From assembly GCF_004168365.1 (NCBI RefSeq), contig NZ_CP035704.1:1426001-1490000 (forward strand): a DNA stretch of 64,000 nucleotides, read 5' to 3'. Positions within the stretch are counted from its first letter, which is position 1. Every line of letters begins with the position of its first letter. The translations under genes and the position numbers were made by a program. Source of the DNA: Pseudolysobacter antarcticus (lineage in GTDB: Bacteria; Pseudomonadota; Gammaproteobacteria; Xanthomonadales; Rhodanobacteraceae). This document shows, piece after piece, positions 6,913 through 16,353 of the stretch. The notes under the pieces are model-generated. The model searched no databases. It saw only the letters and a list, made by a program, of their open reading frames with translations, and had not been told where the DNA came from.

Positions 6913-8943
6913 TTACCAGATTTTCACCTGCGTCTCGGCACCGCGCACCATCGCATCACCGGCCTTGCACTGGAACGCCTGCGCAAATGCGGGCATGTTC
7001 GATGGCGCCGCGATCGCGCGGAATTGTGCCGGTGCGTGCACATCCGTGTTCAGTCGCAACTTGAGTTCTTCCGGGCGGAACTGACGCGCCCAAACGTGCG
7101 CGAAGTTGATGAAAAAACGCTGCTCGGGACTAAAGCCGTCAATCGGCCCTTGCGGCTTCTTTTTCAACGCGGTGTGCAATGCATCGAGCGACACATTGAG
7201 GCCGCCGAGATCAGCGATATTTTCACCAAGCGTGAGCGCGCCCTTGACGTGCAGGTTGTCGATCGCGACATAGTCGTCGAACTGCTTTACCAGTTTATCG
7301 GTGCGCGATTTGAAATCCTTCTTGTCGGCGTCGCTCCACCAGTTTTTGTAGTTGCCTTGCGCATCGAACTGGCTGCCCTGGTCGTCATAACCGTGCGTCA
7401 TTTCGTGGCCGATCACGGCGCCGATCGCACCGTAGTTCAGCGCATCATCGGCCTTCGCATCGAAGAACGGTGGCTGCAGGATTGCGGCGGGGAAGGTGAT
7501 GTCGTTGTTGGTCGGGCTGTACTGCGCGTTGACCGTTTGCGGCGTCATGCCCCATTCGCGGCGATCGACCGGCTTGCCGACTTTGGCGGCGCGATACGCC
7601 AGATTGAACTTGTCGAGCGCGCGCACGTTGTCGAAATAACTGTCGCGCTTGATGGTCACGCCGGAGTAATCGCGCCAGTGATCGGGATAGCCGATTTTCG
7701 GAACAAAACTCGCCCACTTTTCCAGCGCCTGTTTCTTCGTGACATCGCTCATCCAGTCGAGTTTCTCGATGCGGATTTTCAGCGCGTCGCGCAGATTGTT
7801 GACCAGTTCCAGCGCGCGCGCCTTCGATTCCGGCGGGAAGTTTTTCGCCACGTACAACTGGCCCAGTGGCTCACCGAGCTTGCGGTCGATATCTTCGAGC
7901 AGACGCTTCCAGCGCGGCTTGATTTCCTTCTGGCCATGCAACACGGTGCCGTTGAATGCGAAGTTTTCATCGACGAACGCCTTGCTCAAATACGGCGCGG
8001 CGGAGTCGGTGGCATGGAAACGAAAATACGCTTGCCATTGCGCCACCGGCACGTCATTGAACATGCTTTCGAGCTCGGCAAAAAATCGCTCCGGCGACAG
8101 CGAGAAGTTGCTGACGCCATCCACTTTCAGTGCGCCGAAAAACTTGTCCCATGAAAAATGCGGCGTGATTTTTTCCGCATCGGCAATCGCAACCGGGTGA
8201 TATTGATTGTCCGGATTGCGTTGTTCCAGTCGGGTCAACGAGGCCTTGGCCAGTCTCGTTTCCAATGCAAGGATTTGTTCCGCTTGTACACTCGCTGCGG
8301 CCTTCGGTATGCCGATCAAGACCAGCGTATTCGCAATATGCACAAGATACGCATCGCGGATTTTTTTGCTGTCGGCATCGTCCTTCAGATAATAATCGCG
8401 CTCCGGTAGACCCAACCCGCTCTGGCTGGCGTAGGCCATCACCGTGGTCGAATTTTTGTAGTCGGGCCGCGCACTGAAAAAGAACAGGCTGCGTTGTGCA
8501 TCCGCGGCGTTGTCGCGTGCGAGCGCGGCGATGTCGTCTGGCGTTTTTAGCGTATCGATGCGTTTTAGCGCAGGTTTTATCGGATCGAAACCGAGTTTCT
8601 CGATCTTCGCTTCATCAAGACCGCTGGCGAAAAAATCACCGACCTGTTGCTCCGGCATGCCGATCGCCGCCTTGCTTTTTGTCGCCGCTTCGGCGAGCGC
8701 GTGTTGCGCGATCAGCGAGCGTTCGTCGAGTTGCTCGAACGTGCCCCAGCTGGTGCGGTCGGCCGGGATTTCCTCGCTCGCAAGCGGAATGCGATTGACG
8801 TAGCCGAACAAATCCTGGCACGGATTGATCTTGCTATCGAGCGTGGATTTGTCGATCGCGCTGCGCGATGGATCGGCGCTGGCGGCGAACGATAGCGCGA
8901 TCGCGCCGACAAGAACGAGGGGTTTCAGAAAACGTGTAGACAT
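6913..8943 (-). CDS. M13 family metallopeptidase (array copy 4)
   Basis: This exported zinc endopeptidase of the neprilysin/PepO family has 676 residues from MSTRFLKPLVLVG, a normal length. A signal peptide ends near FAASA. The zinc site is HEMTH (about residue 512) with the downstream Glu in GENIADLGG (about 575). NAQYSPTNNDITFP before it is the family NAxY substrate-binding stretch, and the protein ends VKIW. It is the last of four tandem copies and closest to copy 3. A terminator-like hairpin at 8992-9026 lies about 50 bases before its start, so it may be expressed less than its neighbours. Such enzymes cleave short peptides in the periplasm or outside, and its own substrate is unknown. 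Confidence 0.93.
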   Translation of the reverse strand: MSTRFLKPLVLVGAIALSFAASADPSRSAIDKSTLDSKINPCQDLFGYVNRIPLASEEIPADRTSWGTFEQLDERSLIAQHALAEAATKSKAAIGMPEQQVGDFFASGLDEAKIEKLGFDPIKPALKRIDTLKTPDDIAALARDNAADAQRSLFFFSARPDYKNSTTVMAYASQSGLGLPERDYYLKDDADSKKIRDAYLVHIANTLVLIGIPKAAASVQAEQILALETRLAKASLTRLEQRNPDNQYHPVAIADAEKITPHFSWDKFFGALKVDGVSNFSLSPERFFAELESMFNDVPVAQWQAYFRFHATDSAAPYLSKAFVDENFAFNGTVLHGQKEIKPRWKRLLEDIDRKLGEPLGQLYVAKNFPPESKARALELVNNLRDALKIRIEKLDWMSDVTKKQALEKWASFVPKIGYPDHWRDYSGVTIKRDSYFDNVRALDKFNLAYRAAKVGKPVDRREWGMTPQTVNAQYSPTNNDITFPAAILQPPFFDAKADDALNYGAIGAVIGHEMTHGYDDQGSQFDAQGNYKNWWSDADKKDFKSRTDKLVKQFDDYVAIDNLHVKGALTLGENIADLGGLNVSLDALHTALKKKPQGPIDGFSPEQRFFINFAHVWARQFRPEELKLRLNTDVHAPAQFRAIAAPSNMPAFAQAFQCKAGDAMVRGAETQVKIW

Positions 8944-8991
8944 GGTCGTATCCTGTTGTCGAATGGGTCGAGCAGCGAGCGCGTCGCCTGC

Positions 8992-9026
8992 AAAAAAAAC
9001 GGCAGCGCACACGAGGTACGCTGCCG
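8992..9026 (-). terminator. Rho-independent terminator inside the M13 array
   Basis: Read on the minus strand, CGGCAGCG and CGCTGCCG form an 8-bp GC-rich stem with an 11-base loop, followed directly by eight U residues. It lies just downstream of array copy 3 and about 50 bases upstream of copy 4, so it should stop or attenuate transcription between them. Confidence 0.8.
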
Positions 9027-9062
9027 AAGGGAAAATCGCAGCCGTGATCGCGGCTCAGTCGC

Positions 9063-11099
9063 TTACCAGATTTTCACCTGAGTATCGGCGCCGCGCACCA
9101 TGGCATCACCGGCCTTGCACTGGAAACTCTGCGCGAAAGCGGGCATGTTGGAAGGTGAGGCGATAGCGCGAAATTGCGCCGGCGCATGCACGTCGGTGTT
9201 CAGACGCAGCTTCGCTTCCTCGGGGCGGAACTGGCGCGCCCAGACATGCGCGAACGCGAGGAAGAATCGCTGATCCTGCGTGAGTCCGTCGATCGGGCCC
9301 TGCGGCTTTTTCGCGAGCGCTGCATGCATCGCATCGAACGCGGTATTGATGCCGCCGAGATCCGCAATATTTTCGCCGAGCGTGAGCGCGCCCTTGACGT
9401 GCAGATTGTCGATCGCGACGTAATCGTCGAACTGCTTCACGAGCTTGTCGGTGCGCGACTTGAAGTCTTTCTGATCGGCGTCGGTCCACCAGTTCTTGAA
9501 GTTGCCCTTGGCATCGAATTGCGCGCCCTGGTCGTCGTAACCGTGCGTCATTTCGTGACCGATCACCGCGCCGATCGCACCGTAGTTCAATGCATCGTCG
9601 GCCTTGGCATCGAAGAACGGCGGCTGCAGGATCGCGGCCGGGAAAGTGATGTCGTTGCTCAGCGGATTGTATTGCGCGTTCACCGTCTGCGGCGTCATGC
9701 CCCATTCGCTGCGATCGACCGGCTTGCCGATCTTGGCGACGTTGAAGGCCTGGTTGAATTTGTTTACCGCGGTGACGTTCGCGAAATAATTGTCACGCGT
9801 GATGGTCACGCCGGAATAATCGCGCCAATGATCCGGATAACCGATTTTGGCGACGAACGTGCCCCATTTTTCCAGCGCTTTTTTCTTCGTCTCGGCGCTC
9901 ATCCAGTCGAGTTTTTCGATGCGGATCTTCAGCGCTTCACGCAGGTTGTTGACGAGTTCCAGCGCGCGCGTCTTCGATTCCGGCGGGAAATTCTTAGCCA
10001 CGTACAACTGGCCCAGCGGCTCGCCGAGATCGTTACTGGTTTCGTCCAGCACGCGCTTCCAGCGTGGCTTGATTTCCTTCTGCCCACGCAGGGTGGTGCT
10101 GAAGAAAGCGAAGTTTTCGTTGACGAATGCCTTGCTCAGATACGGCGCCGCGGCGTCGGCGGCGTGATAGCGAAAATACGCCTGCCACTGCGCCATCGGC
10201 ACTTCGGTCAGCATCGCGTCGAGTTCGCCGAAGAACTTGGTCGGGCTCATCGAAAAGCTGTTGATGCCGCTGGTGTTCATCGTCGCGAAAAACTTCTCCC
10301 ACGATATGTGCGGCGTGAGTTTGTCGGCATCGGCAAAGCTGATCGGATGATACTGATTGGCCGGATCGCGCTGTTCCAGCGCCGACAAAGATGCCTTCGC
10401 CAGACGCGTTTCAAGCGCAAGAATCTGCTGCGATTGCGCGGTTGCATCTGCCGCCGGTGTGCCGATCAATTGCAGCATGCGCGCGATGTGCGCGACATAC
10501 GCATCGCGCAGCTTTTTCGATTCCGCACTTTCGTTGAGATAATAATCGCGCTCCGGCAAATTGGTGCCGGCCTGACCGGTGTAGGCGATCACCATGTCCG
10601 AATTCTTGAAGTCCGGAAACGCGCCGAAGAAGAACAAATTGTCGTTGCCGCCGCGCACTGCGGTGTCGCGAATCAGCGCGACGATATCGTCCGGCGTCTT
10701 CAAGCCGTCGACGCGCTTCAGATCGTCCTTGATCGGCGTGAAGCCAGCCTTTTCGACTGCCGCTTCGTCGCTGCCGCTAGCGTAGAAGTCACCAACTTTC
10801 TGCTCGATGCTGCCCGGCGCGGCCTTGCTGTTCATCGCCGTCTCGACCAGCGTGCGCTGTTGCGCCTGCGAGCGTTCGTCGAGCTGCTCGAACGTGCCCC
10901 AACTCGTGCGGTCGGCCGGAATCGGCGTCTTCTTGATGGTGATGCCGTTGACGTAACCGAAGAAATCCTGGCACGGGTTGATCTTGCTATCGAGCGAGGC
11001 CTTGTCGATGCTGCTGCGCGGCGCGGTTTCGGCGAACGCGCCGAACGACATGGTGATGGCAGCGACGAGGGTGAGCGGTTTCAGCAAACGCATTTGCAT
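9063..11099 (-). CDS. M13 family metallopeptidase (array copy 3)
   Basis: This 678-residue neprilysin-type zinc peptidase starts at ATG 11099, seven bases after an AGGA site. The signal peptide is MQMRLLKPLTLVAAITMSFG, with cleavage near AFA. HEMTHGYDDQG gives the HExxH zinc ligands, GENIADLGG the third ligand, and NAQYNPLSNDITFP the substrate-binding stretch. The C-terminus is CKAGDAMVRGADTQVKIW. It is the nearest relative of copy 4, with long identical stretches in the C-terminal catalytic half, and differs mostly in the N-terminal half. The copies probably arose by recent tandem duplication. A strong terminator follows the gene. Confidence 0.93.
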   Translation of the reverse strand: MQMRLLKPLTLVAAITMSFGAFAETAPRSSIDKASLDSKINPCQDFFGYVNGITIKKTPIPADRTSWGTFEQLDERSQAQQRTLVETAMNSKAAPGSIEQKVGDFYASGSDEAAVEKAGFTPIKDDLKRVDGLKTPDDIVALIRDTAVRGGNDNLFFFGAFPDFKNSDMVIAYTGQAGTNLPERDYYLNESAESKKLRDAYVAHIARMLQLIGTPAADATAQSQQILALETRLAKASLSALEQRDPANQYHPISFADADKLTPHISWEKFFATMNTSGINSFSMSPTKFFGELDAMLTEVPMAQWQAYFRYHAADAAAPYLSKAFVNENFAFFSTTLRGQKEIKPRWKRVLDETSNDLGEPLGQLYVAKNFPPESKTRALELVNNLREALKIRIEKLDWMSAETKKKALEKWGTFVAKIGYPDHWRDYSGVTITRDNYFANVTAVNKFNQAFNVAKIGKPVDRSEWGMTPQTVNAQYNPLSNDITFPAAILQPPFFDAKADDALNYGAIGAVIGHEMTHGYDDQGAQFDAKGNFKNWWTDADQKDFKSRTDKLVKQFDDYVAIDNLHVKGALTLGENIADLGGINTAFDAMHAALAKKPQGPIDGLTQDQRFFLAFAHVWARQFRPEEAKLRLNTDVHAPAQFRAIASPSNMPAFAQSFQCKAGDAMVRGADTQVKIW

Positions 11100-11218
11100 G
11101 GTGGTGTCCTTTTGTTGGATTGATCAGCAAGCGGGAAATGGCTCGCCGATTTTCGTCGAAAATAAAATAGGAGCGAGGCGCGTAATGCAACGCGCTACGC
11201 TTTTTTCATGACATGGCT

Positions 11219-13252
11219 TTACCAGATCTTTACCTGAGTTTCGGCGCTGCGCACCATCACATCACCGGGCTTGCACTGGAAAGTCTGCGCGAATGCCGGC
11301 ATGTTCGATGGCGCACCCATTGCGCGAAAGCGTGACGGCGAATGCGGATTGGTATTGACGAGTAATTTCAGCGCTTCATCGCGATACTGGCCTTCCCAGA
11401 CATGCGCGAACGCGATGAAAAAGCGCTGCTCCGGAGTGAGGCCATCGATCACCGCCTGCGGATGTTTTTTCAGCGCCGCATGCAGCGCATCGAACGCAAC
11501 GTTGATGCCGCCGAGATCGGCGATATTCTCGCCGAGCGTGAGTTTGCCGTTGACGTGCAGATCGCCGATCGCGATGTAATCGTCGAACTGTTTCACGAGC
11601 TTGGCGGTGCGCGATTCGAAGTCTTTCTTGTCGGCCGCGGTCCACCAGTCGTGCTGATTGCCCTTGGCATCAAACTGACTGCCTTCGTCATCAAAACCGT
11701 GCGTCATTTCGTGGCCGATCACGGCGCCGATCGCGCCGTAGTTCAGCGCGTCGTCGGCTTTTGCATCGAAGAACGGCGGCTGCAGAATCGCTGCCGGAAA
11801 CACGATTTCGTTGAGCAGCGGGTTGTAGTACGCGTTCACGGTTTGCGGCGTCATGCCCCATTCGCGGCGATCCACCGGCTTGCCGATCTTGCCCATTTCC
11901 CAGGCGTGATTGAACTTGTCGGCGGCGCGGATGTTCGCGACATAACCATCGCGCGAAATGCTCAATCCGCTCCAGTCGCGCCACTGGTCGGGATAGCCGA
12001 TCTTCGGCATGAACGTGGCCCATTTTTCGAGCGCCTGCTTCTTGGTTTGCGCACTCATCCAGTCGAGATTTTCGATGCGGGTCTTGAGCGCGTCGTGCAG
12101 ATCGTTGACCATGTCCTGCGCACGTTGCTTGGCTTCGGGCGGGAAGGTCTTGGCGACGTACAACTCGCCGAGCGCCATGCCCATTTCGCTGTTGGTGGCG
12201 CCGAGCACGCGTTTCCAGCGCGGTTTGTTTTCCTTCTGTCCCTGAAAGGTCTTGCCGGTGAACGCGAAACGCTCATCGACGAACGCCTTGCTCAATGCCG
12301 GCGCGGCGGAGGCGACGATATGGAAACGGAAATATGCCTGCCAGTGCGCGATCGGCGCCTCGGCGATGAGCTTGTCCATCGTCGCGAAAAATTCCGGCTG
12401 CGCGAGCGAGAAACCGGTCTGACCGTTTACGCCCTGCGCGGCAAAATATTTCAACCACGAAAAATGTGGCGTCGTCTTGTCGCCCTCAGCCATGCTGACG
12501 AGATGATATTGGTTGTTCGGATCACGCAGCGCGACCTGCGTCAGCGACGCACTCGCGAGCTTGGTTTCGAGATCTACCACCGCTTGTGCCTGCTTGCTTG
12601 CGTCGTCTTTTTTCACGCCGACCAACACCAGCAGATTGGCGACATGCGCCTGATATGCGGCGAGCAGTTTTTTCGATTCGGCGTCGGTCTTGAGGTAATA
12701 ATCGCGATCCGGCAAACCGAGTCCGCCCTGATTCGCGAAACCGATCGTCATCGTCGAATTCTTGAAATCCGCACCACGCTCGAAGTCGAACAGTAGCGCA
12801 TCGCCTTGCGCTGCGTAGTCGCGCACGAGTTCGGCGATATCATCGGGATTGCGCAAACCATCGACTCGTTTCAGGTCGTCCTTGATCGGCGTGTAACCGG
12901 CCTTTTCGATCGCGGCCTCGTCCATGCCGCTCGCGTAAAAATCGCCGATCTTTTGCTGGATCGTGCCCGCTGCGGCCTTGTTCAACGCCATCGCGTCGAG
13001 GATGTCGTGCTGCGCCACAAGCGAACGTTCGCGCAACTTGTTGAACGTGCCCCAGCTGGTCTGGTCGGCTGGAATCGGATCGTTCTTCATCGAGATATTG
13101 TTGACGTAGCCGAAGAAGTCGGTGCATGCACCAGCCTTGCTGTCGAGCTTGGCCGGGTCGATGCTGCTGCGTGGTGCATCGGCCGCCGCGGCGCCAAGGG
13201 CGAGTGTGATAGCGGCGGTCAGGGCAAAGGGTTTTAACAAGCGAATGATCAT
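11219..13252 (-). CDS. M13 family metallopeptidase (array copy 2)
   Basis: This 677-residue M13 zinc peptidase starts at MIIRLLKPFALT, with AGGAAA six bases before the ATG. It has an alanine-rich signal peptide ending near GAAAA. The zinc motif is HEMTHGFDDEG, the third ligand is in GENIADLGG and the substrate stretch is NAYYNPLLNEIVFP. Asparagine-alanine-tyrosine variants (NAYY here and in copy 1, NAQY in copies 3 and 4) split the array into two pairs and may reflect different peptide preferences. It lies 119 bases upstream of copy 3 and 133 bases downstream of copy 1 on the same strand. Confidence 0.93.
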   Translation of the reverse strand: MIIRLLKPFALTAAITLALGAAAADAPRSSIDPAKLDSKAGACTDFFGYVNNISMKNDPIPADQTSWGTFNKLRERSLVAQHDILDAMALNKAAAGTIQQKIGDFYASGMDEAAIEKAGYTPIKDDLKRVDGLRNPDDIAELVRDYAAQGDALLFDFERGADFKNSTMTIGFANQGGLGLPDRDYYLKTDAESKKLLAAYQAHVANLLVLVGVKKDDASKQAQAVVDLETKLASASLTQVALRDPNNQYHLVSMAEGDKTTPHFSWLKYFAAQGVNGQTGFSLAQPEFFATMDKLIAEAPIAHWQAYFRFHIVASAAPALSKAFVDERFAFTGKTFQGQKENKPRWKRVLGATNSEMGMALGELYVAKTFPPEAKQRAQDMVNDLHDALKTRIENLDWMSAQTKKQALEKWATFMPKIGYPDQWRDWSGLSISRDGYVANIRAADKFNHAWEMGKIGKPVDRREWGMTPQTVNAYYNPLLNEIVFPAAILQPPFFDAKADDALNYGAIGAVIGHEMTHGFDDEGSQFDAKGNQHDWWTAADKKDFESRTAKLVKQFDDYIAIGDLHVNGKLTLGENIADLGGINVAFDALHAALKKHPQAVIDGLTPEQRFFIAFAHVWEGQYRDEALKLLVNTNPHSPSRFRAMGAPSNMPAFAQTFQCKPGDVMVRSAETQVKIW

Positions 13253-13385
13253 TGAGTTTCCTGTGGAATTTGTAGTTTTGTGGAGACGATGCAACGAACA
13301 ATCAAGCAGACGGCAAGGTGAGTAGCGACACCGGCTATTCCGTCTCTTCGTCTACATGTCCTGAGTATCTAATCGTAAAAAAGCG

Positions 13386-15413
13386 CTACCAAATATCAAC
13401 CTTGCTATCGGCGCCGCGCACCATCGCGTCACCTGCCTTGCACTCGAACGCCTTGGCGAACGCCGGCACGTTGCTGATCGGACCGATCACGCGGAATTTG
13501 GCCGGCGCATGTTCGTTCGATTGCACCTGCAGCTTGAGCTGTTCCGGGCGCTGACTGGTGCGCCACGTTTGCGCATACGAAAGAAAGAAACGCTGATCTG
13601 GATTCAGGTTTTCGATCTTCTCGTCACCCTTGCCTTGCGGCGTGAGTTTGAACGCATCGTAGGCGACCAGCAGACCGCCGAGGTCGGCGATATTTTCGCC
13701 GAGCGTGAGCTTGCCGTTGATATGCAATTGATCGATAGGCACGTACGCAGCAAACTGATTCACGAGTTTTGCGGTGCGGCTTTCGAACTGTTTTTTGTCC
13801 TGCGCGCTCCACCAGTTCTTGAGATTGCCGGCGGCATCAAACTGGCTGCCTTCATCGTCGAACGCATGGGTCATTTCATGCCCGATCACCGCGCCGATAC
13901 CACCGTAGTTCAGCGCGTCGTCGGCTTTCGCATCGAAGTATGGCGGTTGCAATTGCGCCGCGGGAAAAACAATCTCGTTGCGCGTCGGGTTGTAATACGC
14001 ATTCACCGTTTGCGGCGTCATACCCCATTCGGTCTTGTCGACCGGTTTGTCGATCTTGGCGAAGTTGCGATGCGCCTCGAACGCGATCGCCGCGCGCATG
14101 TTTTCGAGATACGAATCGCGCTTGATCGTCAGCGCCGAATAGTCGCGCCAGTGATCGGGATAACCGATTTTCGGATCGAGCGTGTAGAGTTTTGCGTAGG
14201 CCGATTTTTTCGTCGCTTCCGACATCCACGCGAGTTTTTCGATGCGTTCGTGCATCGCCACCTTGAGGTTGTTCACGAGCACCAGCGCGCGCGCTTTCGC
14301 CTCGGGCGGGAAGGTGCGTTCGACATACGCCTGGCCCAGCACTTCGCCGAGCGCGTGGTCGGCGGAATCGATCACACGTTTCCAGCGCGGTTTCAATTCC
14401 TGCGTACCGCGCAACACCTTGCCGCGAAAATCGAACTTGGCATTGACAAAATCGTCGCCGAGAAAATCTGCCGAAGACGCGATCAGGTTCCAGCGCAGGT
14501 ACGCTTGCCAATGCGACACGGGCACGTCGCTCAGCGCCTTGTCGGCGGTCGCGAAAAACAGCGGATGCGGCAGCGAAAAACGCTTCACATCGTCGCGATG
14601 AATCGCCTTGAAAAATTCCGTCCACGAGAAATGCGGCGTCTGTGTATCCGCCTGTTTCAAGGTGACGATCTGGTAGGACTTGATCGGATCACGCAAGCTC
14701 ACGCGATCCAGTGATGCCTTGGCCAAGCGCGTTTCGAGTGCGAGCACCCAGTCGGATTGTTCCCTCGCGTTTTTCTCGCCGAGCAGGCTCAGCATCTTCT
14801 CGATATGCGTGTGATATTTTTCGAGCAGCGCTTTCGATTCGGCATCCTGTCGTATGTAGTAGTCGCGATCCGGTAGACCGAGTCCGCCCTGACTGGCGTA
14901 GCCGATATCGTTGGCAGAATCTTTCAAATCGGCATCAGCGCCGAACTCGAACAAGACACCAAAACCGAGCGCCTGCCAGTCGCGAATCAGTGCTACGACG
15001 TCAGCCGCGGATTTCACTGCATCGATCGCCGCCAGATCTTTCTTGATCGGCGTGATACCGGCTTGGTTGATCGCGGTCTGATTCATCGCGGTGGCGTAAA
15101 AATCGCCGATCTTCTGCGTCGTGCTGCCGGGTGTGCCGGGGTTTTTCGCGGCGTTTTCGAGAATCTCCTTGAGCAACGCCAGATTGCGTTCCTGCAATTC
15201 GTTATCCAGGCTCCACGTGCTGTATTCCGCCGGAATCGGATTGCTCTTGAGCCAGCCGCCATCGGCGTATTGCCAGAAATCCTGACACGCGCTAATGCTG
15301 GTGTCGTAGTTGCGCGCGTCCAGGCCGCGCTCGTTGGTGGATGCGCCAGCGCTCAGGCTCAGGCCGCTGGTCAAAGCAAACACCAGCGCGCGCTGGATCA
15401 AAACTGATGACAT
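13386..15413 (-). CDS. M13 family metallopeptidase (array copy 1, most diverged)
   Basis: This 675-residue M13 zinc peptidase is first in the direction of transcription. A GGAG site precedes ATG 15413. The signal peptide is MSSVLIQRALVFALTSGLSL, cleaved near AGAS. HEMTHAFDDEG and GENIADLGG supply the zinc ligands and NAYYNPTRNEIVFP the substrate stretch. The N-terminal half is clearly less like the other three, so this is probably the oldest branch. The 290 bases upstream hold no gene and should contain the promoter for the array. Confidence 0.93.
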   Translation of the reverse strand: MSSVLIQRALVFALTSGLSLSAGASTNERGLDARNYDTSISACQDFWQYADGGWLKSNPIPAEYSTWSLDNELQERNLALLKEILENAAKNPGTPGSTTQKIGDFYATAMNQTAINQAGITPIKKDLAAIDAVKSAADVVALIRDWQALGFGVLFEFGADADLKDSANDIGYASQGGLGLPDRDYYIRQDAESKALLEKYHTHIEKMLSLLGEKNAREQSDWVLALETRLAKASLDRVSLRDPIKSYQIVTLKQADTQTPHFSWTEFFKAIHRDDVKRFSLPHPLFFATADKALSDVPVSHWQAYLRWNLIASSADFLGDDFVNAKFDFRGKVLRGTQELKPRWKRVIDSADHALGEVLGQAYVERTFPPEAKARALVLVNNLKVAMHERIEKLAWMSEATKKSAYAKLYTLDPKIGYPDHWRDYSALTIKRDSYLENMRAAIAFEAHRNFAKIDKPVDKTEWGMTPQTVNAYYNPTRNEIVFPAAQLQPPYFDAKADDALNYGGIGAVIGHEMTHAFDDEGSQFDAAGNLKNWWSAQDKKQFESRTAKLVNQFAAYVPIDQLHINGKLTLGENIADLGGLLVAYDAFKLTPQGKGDEKIENLNPDQRFFLSYAQTWRTSQRPEQLKLQVQSNEHAPAKFRVIGPISNVPAFAKAFECKAGDAMVRGADSKVDIW

Positions 15414-15706
15414 TCAAAGCTCCAGAATGGGATGAAATGCTGCGATCGCAGCACCGCATAGAATAGCAAAGCGTAGTCGCCAAGCCGATTTGCTTACAGT
15501 GTCGAAGGTCATAAGGGTACATATCGAGCACTCGGCGGCATGTGAAAGACAGCGCTGGCTTGGCATGAATAGGCGCACAAACCTCAGTGCGAGTTGTGAT
15601 GCTGCACAGGGAGATAATTTGTTGTAAATTGGCGGCAAGTCGCGATTTCCGCGGGCAGATGTTGCGTTATGCTAGTGCACTCAACCCACACAATTGGAAG
15701 TGTCTG

Positions 15707-16258
15707 ATGAAAAAATTCGCTCGCTATATCCTGACTGGTTTGCTTGGTTTTGCAGCACTGAACGCCAGCGCCGAATCGCCCTCTGCGCCTGCATTTGAAT
15801 CGGTAGATCATGCAGATTTTTTCAGCATGCTCAAGCGCGCTGATCAAGCTCTCCAGGACAAGGAAAGCACCACGGTGTTCGCACAGCAGCAGCGTCTTGC
15901 GTGCGCGGGCAGTCAGTCGAATCAGGCCGCGCTCGGTGGTTTGTATCTCACTGGCCGCGGTGTGACCGAGGATGACATCACCGGTTACTCCTGGCTCAAG
16001 CTCGCGTCCGCATCCGGCATGCCGGCGCAACGTGATCTGGTCAAAAAGCTGGAGCAAGGCATGACTCCAGCGCAGCATGTGGTGGCCGATGCCAAGGTCG
16101 AAAAGCTCCAAAGCTTGTACGGCCCGATGGCGACTCACATGAGTTGCAGCCAAGTGAATGCGCCAGGCTCACACTTGAAACAACTCGTCTGCAATCCAGA
16201 GCGCATCGATGCGGATGGCCGACTGGTTTGGCTGAAGCGTTGCGTCGACGGTAAATAG
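15707..16258 (+). CDS. Secreted Sel1-repeat protein
   Basis: I start at ATG 15707 (MKKFARYILTGLLGFAAL), which gives a standard signal peptide cleaved near ASA and a 183-residue product. The longer open frame upstream has no signal-like N-terminus. The mature protein carries one Sel1-like unit (AALGGLYLTGRGVTEDD then YSWLKLASASG), a two-helix solenoid motif used for protein contacts. Two late cysteines (MSCSQ and LVCNPE, with a further C near the end) could form a disulfide. Its partner is unknown. It is divergent from the M13 array, so the 290-base gap may hold two promoters. Confidence 0.75.
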   Translation: MKKFARYILTGLLGFAALNASAESPSAPAFESVDHADFFSMLKRADQALQDKESTTVFAQQQRLACAGSQSNQAALGGLYLTGRGVTEDDITGYSWLKLASASGMPAQRDLVKKLEQGMTPAQHVVADAKVEKLQSLYGPMATHMSCSQVNAPGSHLKQLVCNPERIDADGRLVWLKRCVDGK

Positions 16259-16316
16259 TCCAACCCGCAATATTCCGCAGCAAGAAACGGAGCGTTTTGT
16301 ACTTCGCTGCCGGGTA

Positions 16317-16353
16317 GCATGACGACTCTTGATCCTGTTCGGAGTCGTCATGC
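16317..16353 (+). promoter_or_regulatory. 12-bp stem sequestering the GST start region
   Basis: GCATGACGACTC at 16317-16328 is perfectly complementary to 16342-16353, with a 13-base loop. The right arm contains most of the GGAG ribosome binding site (16341-16344) and the whole ATG (16350-16352) of the GST gene. In mRNA that starts upstream this would hide the translation start. At DNA level the same dyad could be an operator. The sequence is seen directly and the function is inferred. Confidence 0.6.

Noticed and set aside
9174-15407. Long plus-strand frames opposite the M13 array
   Set aside because: They mirror the peptidase genes copy by copy, so their similarity to each other comes from the duplicated sense genes.
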